Notes: generated from the letters alone by a model not told the origin. A stretch of DNA of 64,000 bases from Cornus controversa (GCA_026545225.1 CM048848.1:20190806-20254805); one strand, 5' to 3'; shown: positions 1-10,899, numbered from the stretch's first letter. Made by a program: numbers and translations.

Positions 1-1081
1 TCCGCAAAACGGACTTCTAGTGGGTCAAAAGTCGGGCCGAAGTCAGCAGGAAAAACCCACCTGATTAGTGCTGCGGGAAACCCTAATTTATTCCTAATTG
101 GATTAGGACTTTGGTATATTCTCTTGGAGAATAAAGTGAAGACTTAGAGGCTGAATTGGGAGAGCTTACACAGAGATTGGAGAGTCTGAGAGGGCTGAAG
201 AGAACGGAAACATATTCGCAGAGCCATTGGAGAACGAAGTCATACGCGTAATTCAGAAAGATGATGTCTTCTTCCTCAACAGTTGAAGCTTCTTCTTCTA
301 CCATGAGCGGCTAGTTCATCCACTAGGGTTTTGATGTAGCCCTAACAAAGCATCAATGGTTTGATTGTTTTAATTATTGGGGACCTTTATATACATGCAT
401 AGATTGTGTAATTGTGAGGATTCTTATTATAGAATTGAGCAATAAAAGTCTTGTAAATTCAGTTTCAATGATTTCTTATCTTGTCTTAGATATTTAGTTG
501 TTGTTATTGAACTCAATCTCTTTTATTTTCTGTGATCATGAGAGCGATTATTACACAATGGTAATCACTGAATATATTATTTTGAGCTTTGATGGATTAT
601 GCCTAGAGAAGATGAACCATACTGCACCCTAGATTAGAGTAGTTAGGCAGATGGCCCATGCCAATCGAAGATAGTCCATGGCTTAGCCTTAATCATATGT
701 TATCTTCTTGACAGATGAAGGTGAGCTTGTAGCCACCGACACCACTTATGCATGATGTAATTCCCCTATAGTTGATTCAATTGACCATTGATTGTGGAGT
801 TAGTGGTGAAGTCAAACACCCTAGGTTTCTCTCTTATTATCTTCATTATCTGTTTACCTTTGATTTATTTTATTTTATCTTTTTAATTAGTTTAAAAATC
901 AGAATTCTTTTCTTATAAATTTAATTAGAATTAGTTCCGTATTCCAACTCGTCAGAACATAATCCCTGAGGTACGATACCCATTCATTTCGATAGCCCTA
1001 TTCTGCAAGGAATTCGTTCTATTGCGAAGTGTGGAAATTTTTAATTGATATACTTTTTGAGTCACACTCACACACGAATCA
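1..1081 (+). repeat. A1 5' LTR, 3' portion
   Basis: This matches 9251-10342 almost base for base and ends in the same ACACACGAATCA, with the final CA at 1080-1081. The first ~430 bp of the LTR lie before the window. The 3' partner carries an 11-bp tandem duplication of GAGAGCTTACA near 9411-9430 that this copy lacks, plus scattered substitutions, so A1 is older than A3. Confidence 0.93.
388..446 (+). promoter_or_regulatory. Possible LTR TATA box and poly(A) signal of A1
   Basis: TATATA (388-393) is followed ~50 bp later by AATAAA (441-446). The pair recurs in the other Athila LTRs of the window. It would fit a short R region, with transcription starting about 25-30 bp after the TATA box. This is inference from motif spacing only; no transcript evidence is visible. 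Confidence 0.35.
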
Positions 1082-1086
1082 ATTTT

Positions 1087-1104
1087 TGGCGCCGTTGCCG
1101 GGGA
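1087..1104 (+). promoter_or_regulatory. A1 primer binding site, tRNA-Asp type
   Basis: TGGCGCCGTTGCCGGGGA begins 5 bp after the LTR and is complementary to the 3' end of plant tRNA-Asp, the usual Athila primer. It is uninterrupted, so minus-strand priming could still occur if reverse transcriptase is supplied from elsewhere. Confidence 0.92.
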
Positions 1105-1226
1105 TTATCTATTTGATTGATTGGATTTTACAGAATTAGTTTTAATTGGATTTTTAGTTTAGAAAATTTTTATATTTTATTTTTAATTTTGTTTTTGTTT
1201 TCTTTTCAGGTGCTTTCGGTAAATAT

Positions 1227-4200
1227 ATGCAAGGTCGTCGTTCTGTGGCTGATCCTTTGATACCTCTTGATCCTGAGCCTGAACGTACTCTTAGACAACA
1301 GAGGAACAACCCTGTTGATACAATTGTGCAAGAGGAAGAATTAATTGAAGACATGGCGGAAGAAAGGAATAACAACCTTGTTCTTAATGCTGATGGAGAA
1401 AGAGCTAGATTGCTTAGGGACTACTATGTTCCTGAGACATATACCTCGCCAGCAGGTTTTCAACTGCCCAATGTCACAGCACAGAATTATGAGATCAAGT
1501 CCAGCATTATTCAGATGCTACCATCTTATTTTGGGCTGACTCAAGAAGACCCTTACAAGCATCTGGATGACTTCATTGAAGTGTGCTCAACTACAAAAAT
1601 TCACAACTTCTCTGAAGATGCTTTCAGAATGAGACTTTTTCCATTCTCTCTGAAAGACAAAGCAAAGTATTGGTTCAACTCTCTACCGGCTGGTTCTATC
1701 ACGACTTGGACTCAGATGCAACATGAGTTTCTCAAGAAGTATTTTCCGATAGGGAAGACCAATCAGTTCAGACATGCTATTACTGGTTTCTCCCAACATG
1801 AGGGGGAACAATTTTATGAGACATGGGAAAGATTCAAGGACCTTCTTAGGAAGTGTCCCCATCATCAAGTTCCTAAGTGGCAACTAGTGCAGAGTTTTCA
1901 TGAAGGGCTCACAGAAGCCAACAGACAGATGGTTGATGCGTCATGTGGATGTACGTTCATGTTGAAGAGTGAAGAGGAGGCATGGACCTTATTTGAAAAT
2001 CTTAGTGACAACTCTCTACAACATGTGTCCTCTACTCGTTCTAGTAGACCTACCACTACCAGGAAGACTGATGGGATTTTTGAGGTTGGTGCTTCAGAAG
2101 CTATGCCAACTGATATTGATTTAATTGCACAGAAGGTAGCAGCAATTATGGCTGCCAATCAAACTCCTTCTGCTTCAAATTCTTCATTGCTAGGCCCTTG
2201 TGAATTTTGCTCTAGTCCTTTGCATAATGTGAGCAATTGTCCTTCAATGGGGCAATTTTCTGATATTCAACATGAGCAAGTTCAAGCTACTTTAACTGGA
2301 CCAATGAATCCTCCACGAGGTAATACTTACAATCCCACATGGAGGAATCATCCTGGTTTTTCTTACAGTAAGCAAGGGGCAGCAATGCAACCATCATATC
2401 AACCTAGGACTTTTGTGCCTCAACAGCAATATCAAACACAAAGTCCTATGGCCCAAAGAATTTCTGCTATTGAAGACAAGCTGACTCTTACCTTGTCTAA
2501 ATTTGACAAGCTTGATTCTCTTATAGAGACAGTGCAAGCTACTGCAGCAACAGTACAATCTACAGTTCAGCTAGTGCACTCGCATTCTCAATCCATTGCC
2601 AAACTGGAATCTCAGTTTGGACAGCTTGCTACTTCATTGAGTAGAAGAGAAGAAGGGAAGCTCCCTAGTCAACCAATTGCTAATCCAAGAGGAATGCAAG
2701 CTTCCACAAGCAACCCACACCATGAGCAAGTTCAAGCCATTACCACTTTGAGAAGTGGGAAAATAATTGACAATAAGGTGGGTGAAAATAAAGAAGAAGA
2801 AAAAGTGACCACAAGTCCAAGTGCTGAAATTCCTTATGAGCCCAAGGCTCCTTTCCCACAACGTTTTCTAGAAGCATCTAAATTGGGGAAGCAAGGGGAC
2901 AAGCTGCATGACATGATGGAGGTGTTTCGCCAAGTGAAGATTAATTTGCCACTCCTTGATGCCATCAAGCAAATTCCTCCTTATGCAAAATTTTTGAAGG
3001 ACTTGTGCACTCAGAAAAGGCGTTCTAAAAGCCATGTGCCAAAGAAAGTAATGCTGCCACAACAAGTGAGTTCAATAATTCAGCAGTGTACTCCTCCCAA
3101 GTACAAAGATCCTGGTGCTCCAACTATCTCATGCATTATTGGGGAGCACCATGTGGATAAAGCTCTTCTTGATTTGGGTGCAAGTGTGAATTTGCTACCT
3201 TATTCAGTTTACTTACAATTGGGCTTGGGAGAATTGAAGCCTACCTCGGTGGTATTACAATTTGCAGACAGATCAACAAAGCAACCCCGAGGAATCATAG
3301 AAGATGTGCTCATTAAAGTGGACAAGTTCTACTTTCCTGTTGATTTCATTGTACTTGACACTGAGCCGGTTCACAATCCGAAGAGGCACATTCCTGTGAT
3401 CCTTGGTCGACCTTTCTTAGCTACTGCTGATGCTTGCATAAATTGTAGGTCGGGGATCATGGATATTTCCTTTGGCAACATGAAGGTTAAACTTAATATT
3501 TTCAATGCTGTTGAGAATCCTCCAGATCAGACTGATGTTTTCTTCATGGACTCTGAAGATGTGATTGAATCTACAAATGAAATAAGGGTGCAAGAAAAAC
3601 AGAAGGAGAAGAAGGTGTTTGAAGATCAAATTTCTACCACGGTGATAGCTTCTGTATGCACTACACTTTCCAAAACACTTCAGAGGGAGCAATTGTTTGG
3701 AGTGTCCGACAACTCCACACCATGGTATGCAGATATTGTGAACTATTTAGCCACGGGAAAAGTGTCAAGAGACTGGACCAAGCGAGAACGTGATCGATTC
3801 TTCTCTAAAGTTCATCATTACTTTTGGGAGGATCCAGAGTTATTTAAATATTGTCCAGATCAGATTATTCGGCGATGTGTCCCAGACCATGAGTTTCAAG
3901 ATATTCTCAAGTTTTGGCATTCATTGGCATGTGGAGGCCACTTCAGTGCAAGAAAGACAGCAGCAAAGGTACTTCAATGTGGTTTCTTTTGGCCTTCTCT
4001 GTTTCACGATGCATATGTTTTCTGTAAGACTTGTGATCGGTGTCAAAGATTGGGTTCAATGTCGAGGCGTGATGTGATGCCAATGAGCCCCATTCTGGTG
4101 GTGGAGATTTTTGATGTTTGGGGAATTGATTTTATGGGACCCTTTCCACCTTCTTTTGGCTACGAATATATTCTGGTTGGAGTGGATTATGTCTCCAAGT

Positions 4201-4712
4201 GGGTGGAGGCCATTGCAACTCGAACCAATGATCACAAGGTGGTAATCAAATTCATGCATGAGAATATTCTGAGTCGATTTGGAATTCCTCGAGCCTTGAT
4301 CAGTGATGGTGGTACTCACTTTTGTAATAAATTCTTGAGAGGATTGCTTGCTAAATATTCAGTGACACATAAGGTGGCGACGCCTTACCATCCTCAGACA
4401 AGTGGGCAAGTAGAGCTGTCCAATCGAGAAATTAAGCATGTTCTCGAGAAGACAGTGAGACCGGATAGAAGAGATTGGTCATTGCGACTGAGCGAAGCAC
4501 TATGGGCGTATCGGACTGCTTATAAGACCCCTATCGGTATGTCACCATATCGGTTGGTGTATGGGAAAGCATGTCATCTTCCAGTAGAGATCCAGCACAA
4601 GGCACTTTGGGCAATTCGAAAATTCAATTTCGATGCAAAAAGAGCTGGGGAAGAAAGGAGGTTGCAATTGAATGAATTAGAAGAGTTTAGACGTGATGCT
4701 TATGAAAGTTAA
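1227..4712 (+). CDS. Athila gag-protease-integrase polyprotein lacking RT/RNase H (A1)
   Basis: The 1161-residue ORF starts at the ATG just after a TTTTCTTTTCAG tract. A retrotransposon gag domain covers roughly residues 75-240 ([17 protein letters not shown], then YWFNSLP). A CX2CX4HX4C zinc knuckle lies at 325-338. The protease has D649 in DLGA followed by ILGRPF. The integrase has an HHCC finger (H898, H905, C933, C936) and a D968-D1027-E1063 triad with D35E spacing. Between the protease tail and the integrase there is only ~150 residues; no FMDD or YRKLN reverse transcriptase motif and no RNase H occur. The frame stays open across the missing part. A TAA TAA pair ends the frame within the integrase C-terminal part, where A2 has sense codons. 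Role: capsid, processing and integration proteins; it needs RT in trans. Confidence 0.9.
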   Translation: MQGRRSVADPLIPLDPEPERTLRQQRNNPVDTIVQEEELIEDMAEERNNNLVLNADGERARLLRDYYVPETYTSPAGFQLPNVTAQNYEIKSSIIQMLPSYFGLTQEDPYKHLDDFIEVCSTTKIHNFSEDAFRMRLFPFSLKDKAKYWFNSLPAGSITTWTQMQHEFLKKYFPIGKTNQFRHAITGFSQHEGEQFYETWERFKDLLRKCPHHQVPKWQLVQSFHEGLTEANRQMVDASCGCTFMLKSEEEAWTLFENLSDNSLQHVSSTRSSRPTTTRKTDGIFEVGASEAMPTDIDLIAQKVAAIMAANQTPSASNSSLLGPCEFCSSPLHNVSNCPSMGQFSDIQHEQVQATLTGPMNPPRGNTYNPTWRNHPGFSYSKQGAAMQPSYQPRTFVPQQQYQTQSPMAQRISAIEDKLTLTLSKFDKLDSLIETVQATAATVQSTVQLVHSHSQSIAKLESQFGQLATSLSRREEGKLPSQPIANPRGMQASTSNPHHEQVQAITTLRSGKIIDNKVGENKEEEKVTTSPSAEIPYEPKAPFPQRFLEASKLGKQGDKLHDMMEVFRQVKINLPLLDAIKQIPPYAKFLKDLCTQKRRSKSHVPKKVMLPQQVSSIIQQCTPPKYKDPGAPTISCIIGEHHVDKALLDLGASVNLLPYSVYLQLGLGELKPTSVVLQFADRSTKQPRGIIEDVLIKVDKFYFPVDFIVLDTEPVHNPKRHIPVILGRPFLATADACINCRSGIMDISFGNMKVKLNIFNAVENPPDQTDVFFMDSEDVIESTNEIRVQEKQKEKKVFEDQISTTVIASVCTTLSKTLQREQLFGVSDNSTPWYADIVNYLATGKVSRDWTKRERDRFFSKVHHYFWEDPELFKYCPDQIIRRCVPDHEFQDILKFWHSLACGGHFSARKTAAKVLQCGFFWPSLFHDAYVFCKTCDRCQRLGSMSRRDVMPMSPILVVEIFDVWGIDFMGPFPPSFGYEYILVGVDYVSKWVEAIATRTNDHKVVIKFMHENILSRFGIPRALISDGGTHFCNKFLRGLLAKYSVTHKVATPYHPQTSGQVELSNREIKHVLEKTVRPDRRDWSLRLSEALWAYRTAYKTPIGMSPYRLVYGKACHLPVEIQHKALWAIRKFNFDAKRAGEERRLQLNELEEFRRDAYES

Positions 4713-5021
4713 TAAATTTACAAAGAGAGGACGAAAGCATTTCATGATCGACATATCTCACGAAAGTCCTTCTCTCCAGGTGATAGAGTATGGCTCTTCA
4801 ATTCCAAGCTTCGGTTGTTTCCCGGAAAATTGCGTTCAAGGTGGGATGGACCATTCCAATTGATTTCGGTTTTTCCTCATGGTGCCGTGGAAATTCGAAG
4901 ATTTCGAGATAATACGTTGATGAAGGTTAATGGCCAAAGGTTGAAACATTGTGTGGAAGGATGTGTGCCAAGAAGAGACGTGGAGTCCGTCGACTTGACG
5001 GATCCCGTCTATCCGACTTAA
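4713..5021 (+). pseudogene. A1 integrase C-terminal tail after premature stop
   Basis: The same frame continues beyond TAATAA and encodes the integrase C-terminal module, with [19 protein letters not shown] then WDGPF, and stops at 5021. A2 reads TCACGA at the position of the two stops. The break is therefore a small substitution cluster rather than a frameshift. The tail would normally bind DNA or chromatin and help target-site choice. Confidence 0.8.
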
Positions 5022-5184
5022 TCCCTCCGGATAGTCAATCGTCTCCTACGGACGTTAAATGGTAGGTTTTGTATGTATTTCTATACTTTATTTCTTTTAG
5101 TTTCTTTAATTTTAATTTTTAGTTTTAGTTTTCTTAGGTTTTTCTTCAATTCTAGTTGCGTTTTAATGTTTTTTCTTTGAGTTT

Positions 5185-5541
5185 TTGATGTATAAGTTTC
5201 TTCCGGCGGATGCCAAGAGGTGTACCGAGGTATTTGGACTCAAGACGGGTGAAAAATTGTGCTCTCGGTCGACCTTGGGCGATGGAGACTCAAAATTATC
5301 AAGGTTCGGTCGACCTTGGGCGATGGAGGGTCCAAAAGGCATCCAGGAGGGGGATCGATCGCCCCATTTGAGGGGGATCGATCGCCCCATGATTTTCCAT
5401 GAGGAGCAGCACCTTCAGGTGGGCGATCGATCGCCCATCCTTGGGGGGATCAATCGCCCAAGGCTAAAATGTGGGCTGCCCGAATTTTCTTGGTATTTAA
5501 AGCTTCCTTATCCTCCTATGTTGCTACTACTTGCATCCTAA
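5185..5541 (+). CDS. Small ORF across the palindrome cluster (doubtful)
   Basis: This 118-codon frame begins near LPADAKRCTEVFGLKTGEK. A very similar start (MYKLLPEDAKRCTEVFG) is present in A2, A3 and A4. The rest encodes repeated GDRSP and GIDRP peptides that come directly from the palindromic DNA. A1-A2 differences change residues (F/L, A/E), so protein-level constraint is not shown. No family is recognised. It may be a conserved non-coding segment that happens to be open. Confidence 0.25.
   Translation: MMYKFLPADAKRCTEVFGLKTGEKLCSRSTLGDGDSKLSRFGRPWAMEGPKGIQEGDRSPHLRGIDRPMIFHEEQHLQVGDRSPILGGINRPRLKCGLPEFSWYLKLPYPPMLLLLAS
5265..5460. repeat. GC-rich palindrome cluster of A1
   Basis: Two GGTCGACC dyads, each followed by TTGGGCGATGGA (near 5268 and 5308), precede four units of the type GGGGGATCGATCGCCC (5350-5366, 5373-5388, 5421-5437, 5444-5460). 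The core GGCGATCGATCGCC is self-complementary. The cluster sits between the end of pol and the env-position ORF, and recurs at the same place in A2, A3 and A4. Function unknown. Confidence 0.85.
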
Positions 5542-5770
5542 GCCTCTTTGAACTCCAATTCAAGTCCTACATCATCCGGAAAACTAATTTCTTCAATTAG
5601 TGATTATTATACAAGAATTCAACATTGATCAACATCAACTTCAACATCAAATTGGATCAAAAATCACTAGTTCTCAAAGGAAACTCACACTTTTTCAAGT
5701 TAAACATCAAAGTAAGTGAAGTTTTTCCTTGAAGAAATTGTTCAAATATTTTTGAGGGCTTTTGAAGACC

Positions 5771-5783
5771 AAGTTTGGGGGAT
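5771..5783 (+). promoter_or_regulatory. Internal polypurine-tract-like motif of A1
   Basis: AAGTTTGGGGGAT here shares AAGTTTGGGGG with the terminal polypurine tract at 8810. Further copies are at 7399 and 7538. It lies ~130 bp before the env-position ORF. Confidence 0.45.
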
Positions 5784-5910
5784 CAATTTGGTGCAATTAC
5801 TTGTTCGATTTGGGTGGAAAAATTGTCGAAAAAAGGAGGTTGAAGGATACAAAAGAATTGTGCACACCAAGTGTTCGATTTAATTCCTCAGCCACACTTT
5901 TTCTATTTCT

Positions 5911-7133
5911 ATGGCACCAAAGAGAGCAAGTCACCAAGATGCTTCAAGTTCACGTAATCCTCGCCGAGTGAGGCATGATCCGACCACAGGTTCTTCACGA
6001 TCTCGCCGAGACGGTATTCAAGAGAGATGGCATCCAAGGGCGTTGAATTTCGAAACAACGTTTGACATAGCCGAACTTTATGGTATGTTTCCCGAGACAC
6101 GGTGGGGGATTTCCGACGTCCGTCGTCGTCGGTCGGCATCCATTTTTGTTCCACTCTCATCTACCATTTACCCGAGGCTTGTCAAGGTATTTTATCAGAA
6201 CTTAATGCCGAAACCTGATGAGCGGGATGTGCTTACTTCTTCCGTAGATGGAACAATAGTTCGAGTGGACATGTCATCCATTGCCATTGCCATGGGTTGT
6301 CCTCATGAATGCCCAGCTGATTTATCTCATATCTATACTCCTTTACCCGACGAGTTGTCGGTGGGCAATGTGGTTGCACGATTGTGTGCCAACCAATTTT
6401 CTGGGCCGAAAAGGAATGCAGCTTCAAAGTCTTCAATGCCAAATCATTTATGGTTCCTTGACGCTGTGCTACTCAAGAATGTATGTCCAATTGGACATAA
6501 AACCGAAAGACGTCAAGAGTTCCTCAGAGCCTTATATGCTATACATTTTGGGCATTGGCTGTCATTCCCACAGATTGTCTGGGCCAGATGGAGAAATTCT
6601 ATTCCAAAGTTGTGGCTAAGGCACCAGACAGTGCAAGTGACTGGGAGTTTCCATTCCCTACCATTATTCATCAGTTGCTTGTGTCACAGGGGTATGCAGT
6701 CCATGAGGACGAGCTTGCCTTTCCACGTGATCTTCATTATGGCACGCATGGCTGGAACCTGAGTCGATCTCATATGCACCAGAGAGTCATAGCGGCGCCT
6801 GGTGAGGTATCTCGGTTGGCCCAGGGAGGAGAGCATGTAGATATACCACCACCGGTGGAAGGTCCAGAAGAGATGGAGGCAGAGGAAGAGGAAGTGCATG
6901 CACAGGCTGGTGGCCATGATTATCAATATTTAGAAGGGCAGATTGCTGGGTTGACAGCCCAGTTTGGCACCTTACAGACAGAGGTCTCCACACAGTTTGG
7001 TGCAATGAGAGCAGAGATGGCGGATCACTTTCGTGACACTCGCCAAGAGCAACTAGAGATGAGGAGGATGATGCGTGCACTGATGCGCCAAGCAAACTTG
7101 GATCCAGATGCTCAGTCACCACCACATCCTTGA
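5911..7133 (+). pseudogene. Env-position ORF of A1, broken by a 1-bp deletion
   Basis: The N-terminal frame starts MAPKRASHQDASSSRNPRR at 5911. The C-terminal half continues in another frame from about 6582 to 7133. The A2 copy is open for 407 codons and shows the cause: a run of four G in A2 is three G here at 6581-6583. The central part resembles the poorly described 'putative plant transposon protein' family found in plant retroelements (family resemblance from memory). The C-terminal 70 residues are charged and helical (LEGQIAGLTAQFGTLQ), probably a coiled coil. No signal peptide or membrane span is visible, so calling it an envelope protein would go beyond the sequence. Confidence 0.8.
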
Positions 7134-8822
7134 CAGGAAGGTAACCATCTTTTGTATTTTATTTTATTTTTAGCTTTTATTTTTCTCTTTATTTTTCTTT
7201 TTGTAGTTATATTTTTATTATTAAAAAAAAAAATATATATATATATAAAAAAAAAATAAAAAAATAAATAAAAATGGAAAAATGAAAAACAAAAAAATGT
7301 TTTTTTTAGGATTTTTCTCTTTCATATTTATTTTCACCCATACTATTTTCACTTGATCTTTGGGGTATAGTGGTTTGTTTTGACAGGTTTTAACATCCAA
7401 GTTTGGGGGTGTGCTTGCATTGCCTTCGTACTCGTGATGTACTCTATTTTCTTGCCACTACTCCTTGGTCCCGGTATTATCGTTCTTACTCTTCTCTTTG
7501 CTTTGATTGGGTGTACATTGAGGACAATGTACAGTTTAAGTTTGGGGGTGAGGCGATGCCTATTTGTGTGCTTTATTGCAATATGGGGGGAAATTTGTGT
7601 GAAATTCTTTTTGTATTAGGATTTTATTTTATTTTATTTTCTTAGTTTGTTTCTTTATTTTATTTTGTTTTATTTTTAGATAGAATGTTTTGACATCATT
7701 CAAAGGATTAATACCTTATGTAGGTACATAACTTGCAATTTTTGAGTATATTTTAAATCTTTGAAAACTATGGTTTGAATTATGTGGTTTTAATCATGGT
7801 TTGCAATAACATGCTTTGGAGTGATTAATTTTAGTTTCCTTACATGCACAAACACACTAGCATAATCTTGTGGGGTATAAACTTTGGTTTTGAGTTATTG
7901 AGTTACATATGCTTGATATTAATTAGTATCTCTTGAGAATGAGTACCGATAATGTGTTTTACTTGACTTCAATGAAAAAGAAAAGAAAAGAAAAAGGAAA
8001 AAAAAAATGATGAATAAGCAATCAATTTGATCCTTTTCATGAGTAACCGGGCCTCTATGCCTCAGGAAGCACAGAGTGTTCGCGTCAAAAGTGAAAGGGT
8101 GAGAAAAGATGAGCATTGGTTGTCTTGATTTGTAGCCTGACTGATTCGAGTAATTAGGTCTTCGGGGTATCTTAAAGCCTAGTGCCCTAAAGCCATCTGG
8201 TTTGGGAGTCACTGACTGAAAGCTTGCTACATGGATCTTTCAGAAAGCTTAATAGATCAAGACATTGCACAACCAATAAAGCAATGAAAAAAAAGAGAAT
8301 GAAAAAAAATATATGAAAAAGTCATGTATGCATGTTGGGAAGTATGAGTTCAATAAGGGGAGCTAGTGAGTTGAAGGGGTATGTGTCTTAATATATTCAG
8401 AGCTGAGTTATGCTACATGAGAGGACTGCTAGTTCACTTTACACGAGGAGACTAGAGTTGATTATTTTGAGATATGTTGATGTGAATTATGCATGGGGAC
8501 CATTGCTTTGAATTATAGAATTTGAAAGTTTGAAATTATTCTTGAATGCAAGTTTGTAACTATGTATTTTAATCTTCTTCTTGAATTAATGTTGAAACAA
8601 AATTTTGAATGTTTGTGGGTAACATTTCTGGAAACCCTCACGAGACTACACTCGTCCACTAGGGGGAACCTAGGGGTTTAAAGGCTTGTTGCATATGCTA
8701 AATGCAATCGTTTCTCCCACGAAAGTGGAGTTAGGTAGTTTAGTTAGTGTTTAGTAGTTTCTTTGTTTTAGTTTTGTTTTATTCTATTGCTAAGGGACTA
8801 GCAATATGTAAGTTTGGGGGTG
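7134..8822 (+). other. A1 3' untranslated region with polypurine-like motifs
   Basis: No reliable gene is present. AT-rich stretches (TATATA near 7224-7247) surround two copies of AAGTTTGGGGGTG at 7399-7411 and 7538-7550. A 79-codon hydrophobic frame (7380-7619) spans these motifs and has counterparts in A2 and A3; it may be a chance frame. The segment ends with the polypurine tract. Confidence 0.7.
8810..8822 (+). promoter_or_regulatory. A1 polypurine tract
   Basis: AAGTTTGGGGGTG directly abuts the TGATAGGCG start of the 3' LTR, the position required for plus-strand priming. The same motif abuts the LTR of A2 and, in reverse, of A3 and A4. Confidence 0.75.
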
Positions 8823-10342
8823 TGATAGGCGTTGAATGTTACGCATTCTAGCCTCTTAACTTATGTATTTTATTCTCTTAGTGATAGATTATCTTGTGAT
8901 TTTACTTTGTTTTAGTGTTTTCTGTATTTTCAGGGCCTTAATGATTATTTCAGTTAAAACCGTGCTTTTGGGTTTTTAAAGAAGACATCCAAGATGGTGA
9001 GATGAAGCCTACATCAAGGAGATTCACTCAACCATTTATTTCAACTCAAATCAGCCCAAGAAAGAGGTCCAAGAGAATTATAGCTGCTTAAGAAGGTTTC
9101 GGGCCTGAAGCCCAAATCTGCGCATAATGCAGTCTTAATCCCGTTTTGGAAAACAGACCAGAAATCTTATTTCGGAGCCTCAAATCGACATTATTTTCAC
9201 GTAGGGTTGAACGAAATTTGATTCTGCACACTTTTGTATTTCACGAAAATTCCGTAAAACGGACTTCTAGTGGGTCAAAAGTTGGGCCGAAGTCAGCAGG
9301 AAAAACCCACCTGATTAGTGCTGCGGGAAACCCTAATTTATTCCTAATTGGATTAGGACTTTGGTATATTCTCTTGGAGAATAAAGTGAAGACTTGGAGG
9401 CTGAATTGGGAGAGCTTACAGAGAGCTTACACAGAGATTGGAGAGTCTGAGAGGGCTGAAGAGAACGAAAACATATTCGCAGAGCCATTGGAGAACGAAG
9501 TCATACGCGTAATTCAGAAAGATGATGTCTTCTTTCTCAACAGTTGAAGCTTCTTCTTCTACCATGAGCGGCTAGTTCATCCACTAGGGTTTTGATGTAG
9601 CCCTAACAAAGCATCAATGGTTTGATTGTTTTAATTATTGGGGACCTTTATATACATGCATAGATTGTGTAATTGTGAGGATTCTTATTATAGAATTGAG
9701 CAATAAAAGTCTTGTAAATTCAGTTTCAATGATTTCTTATCTTGTCTTAGATATTTAGTTATTGTTATTGAACTCAATCTCTTTTGTTTTCTGTGATCAC
9801 GAGAGAGATTATTATACAATGGTAATCACTGAATATATTGTTTTGACCTTTGATGGATTATGCCTAGAGAAGATGAACCATACTGCACCCTAGATTAGAG
9901 TAGTTAGGCAGATGACCCATGCCAATCGAAGATAGTCCATGGCTTAGCCTTAATTATATGTTATCTTCTTGACGGATGAAGGTGAGCTTGTAGCCACCGA
10001 CACCACTTATGCATGATGTAATTCCCCTATAGTTGATTTAATTGACCATTGATTGTGGAGGTAGTGGTGAAGTCAAACACCCTAGGTTTCTCTCCTATTA
10101 TCTTCACTATTTTGTTTACTTCGATTTATTTTATTTTATCTTTTTAATTAGTTTAAAAATCAGAATTCTTTTCTTATAAATTTAATTAGAATTAGTTCCG
10201 TATTCCAACTCGTCAGAACATAATCCCTGAGGTACGATACCCATTCATTTCGATAGCCCTATTCTGCAAGGAATTCGTTCTATTGCGAAGTGTGGAAATT
10301 TTTAATTGATATACTTTTTGAGTCACACTCACACACGAATCA
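8823..10342 (+). repeat. A1 3' LTR (complete, 1520 bp)
   Basis: It runs from TGATAGGCGTTGAATG to ACACACGAATCA and has TG...CA ends. It includes the same TATATA and AATAAA pair as the 5' copy. After it the sequence changes to AAAACCCAAATC, with no further retroelement homology. Confidence 0.93.
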
Positions 10343-10560
10343 AAAACCCAAATCTTCAACTCAAAATCCTAAATATTAGAAAACAAAACCTTGAGTCCGT
10401 GTTCCTTGATCAACCAAAGCTTGAACACCCAAAAGTTTAAAAAGATAAACAACCAAATATCAATTGTGCGATTTATGGTGTAAATATTATATAATCAATT
10501 CTATATCTACAACATAGCAAAAAAATTTGAAACTGCAAGTAAAGCATATTTAATGAATAT

Positions 10561-10639
10561 CGTAAATATCAGCAGCAGCTTCAATAGCTTTCTGCTTTCT
10601 TTTATCATTAGTCATGATCATGACCTTCAACACCACCTT
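10561..10639 (-). pseudogene. Single exon relic of a heavy-metal-associated (HMA, HIPP-type) gene
   Basis: Read on the minus strand, a TTATTACCAG acceptor precedes a 79-nt exon encoding KVVLKVMIMTNDKRKQKAIE and then AAADIY. This matches the start of the ferredoxin-like HMA fold of small plant metallochaperone-like proteins, which characteristically begin KVVLK and run through KAIEAAADI. The expected GT donor after the exon reads AT. No CXXC metal motif is present, as in several members. Later exons would lie to the left, where A1 is inserted, so the gene appears truncated by A1. The identification rests on remembered family consensus. Confidence 0.55.
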
Positions 10640-10840
10640 CTGGTAATAAATTTTAAACAAGAAAAGAAAGAAAAAGTTATGGACTACTAATTTCTCTTAA
10701 TAACTTATGAACTTCTGAAAAATCTACCAGTGACTGGAAAATGCTAGAACAATACCTGGGCTAGTTGAAGAGCAAGTTAGTGTAAACACTAAATCTTCAA
10801 ACAAAAAAACAAAGATTAATGAAGCTCAGAGAACTTGTGA

Positions 10841-10849
10841 GTTTTTATA
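10841..10849 (-). promoter_or_regulatory. TATA box of the relic HMA gene
   Basis: On the minus strand CTATAAAAACTCACAAG lies ~200 bp before the HMA exon. A CCCAG/GTATTG splice-donor-like site lies between them (near 10757). It fits a short 5' exon, but no ATG AAG start is seen there, so the start codon may have been lost. Confidence 0.4.
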
Positions 10850-10899
10850 GGGGTGAGATGTGAGAGCTCTTGGGTTTAGATATGAGAGGGTCTTGTCAG

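Larger units (their letters stand above)
1..10342 (+). mobile_element. Athila-lineage LTR retrotransposon A1 (5' end cut by window)
   Basis: The order is partial 5' LTR, tRNA-Asp primer site, gag-protease-integrase ORF, palindrome cluster, env-position ORF, long 3' untranslated region, polypurine tract and 3' LTR. The order, the tRNA-Asp primer site and the DLGA-type protease fit the Athila lineage of Ty3/gypsy. Reverse transcriptase and RNase H are absent between protease and integrase, so the element cannot copy itself alone. Its closest relative here is A2, with the same layout and very similar proteins. The left target duplication lies outside the window, so insertion cannot be proved by TSD. 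The right flank is a relic HMA gene. Confidence 0.93.

Noticed and set aside
1087..1104. tRNA gene
   Set aside because: Only the 18 bases complementary to a tRNA 3' end are present; no cloverleaf exists. The same applies to the other primer sites.
1154..4319. Several minus-strand frames of 60-95 codons inside the A1 gag-integrase gene
   Set aside because: They lie antisense to a recognised polyprotein, recur in A2 only because the DNA is similar, and match no family.
5265..5460. Cluster of restriction-like sites (GATC, GTCGAC) taken as cloning or vector sequence
   Set aside because: Four independent genomic retroelement copies carry it with gradual decay, so it is natural.
5911..6160. Minus-strand frame opposite the env-position ORF, present in A1 and A2
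   Set aside because: It is a shadow of the plus-strand gene with no independent support.
9146..9547. 133-codon frame in the A1 LTR, also partial in A2
   Set aside because: It lies inside the LTR, is broken in the other LTR copies and matches no family.
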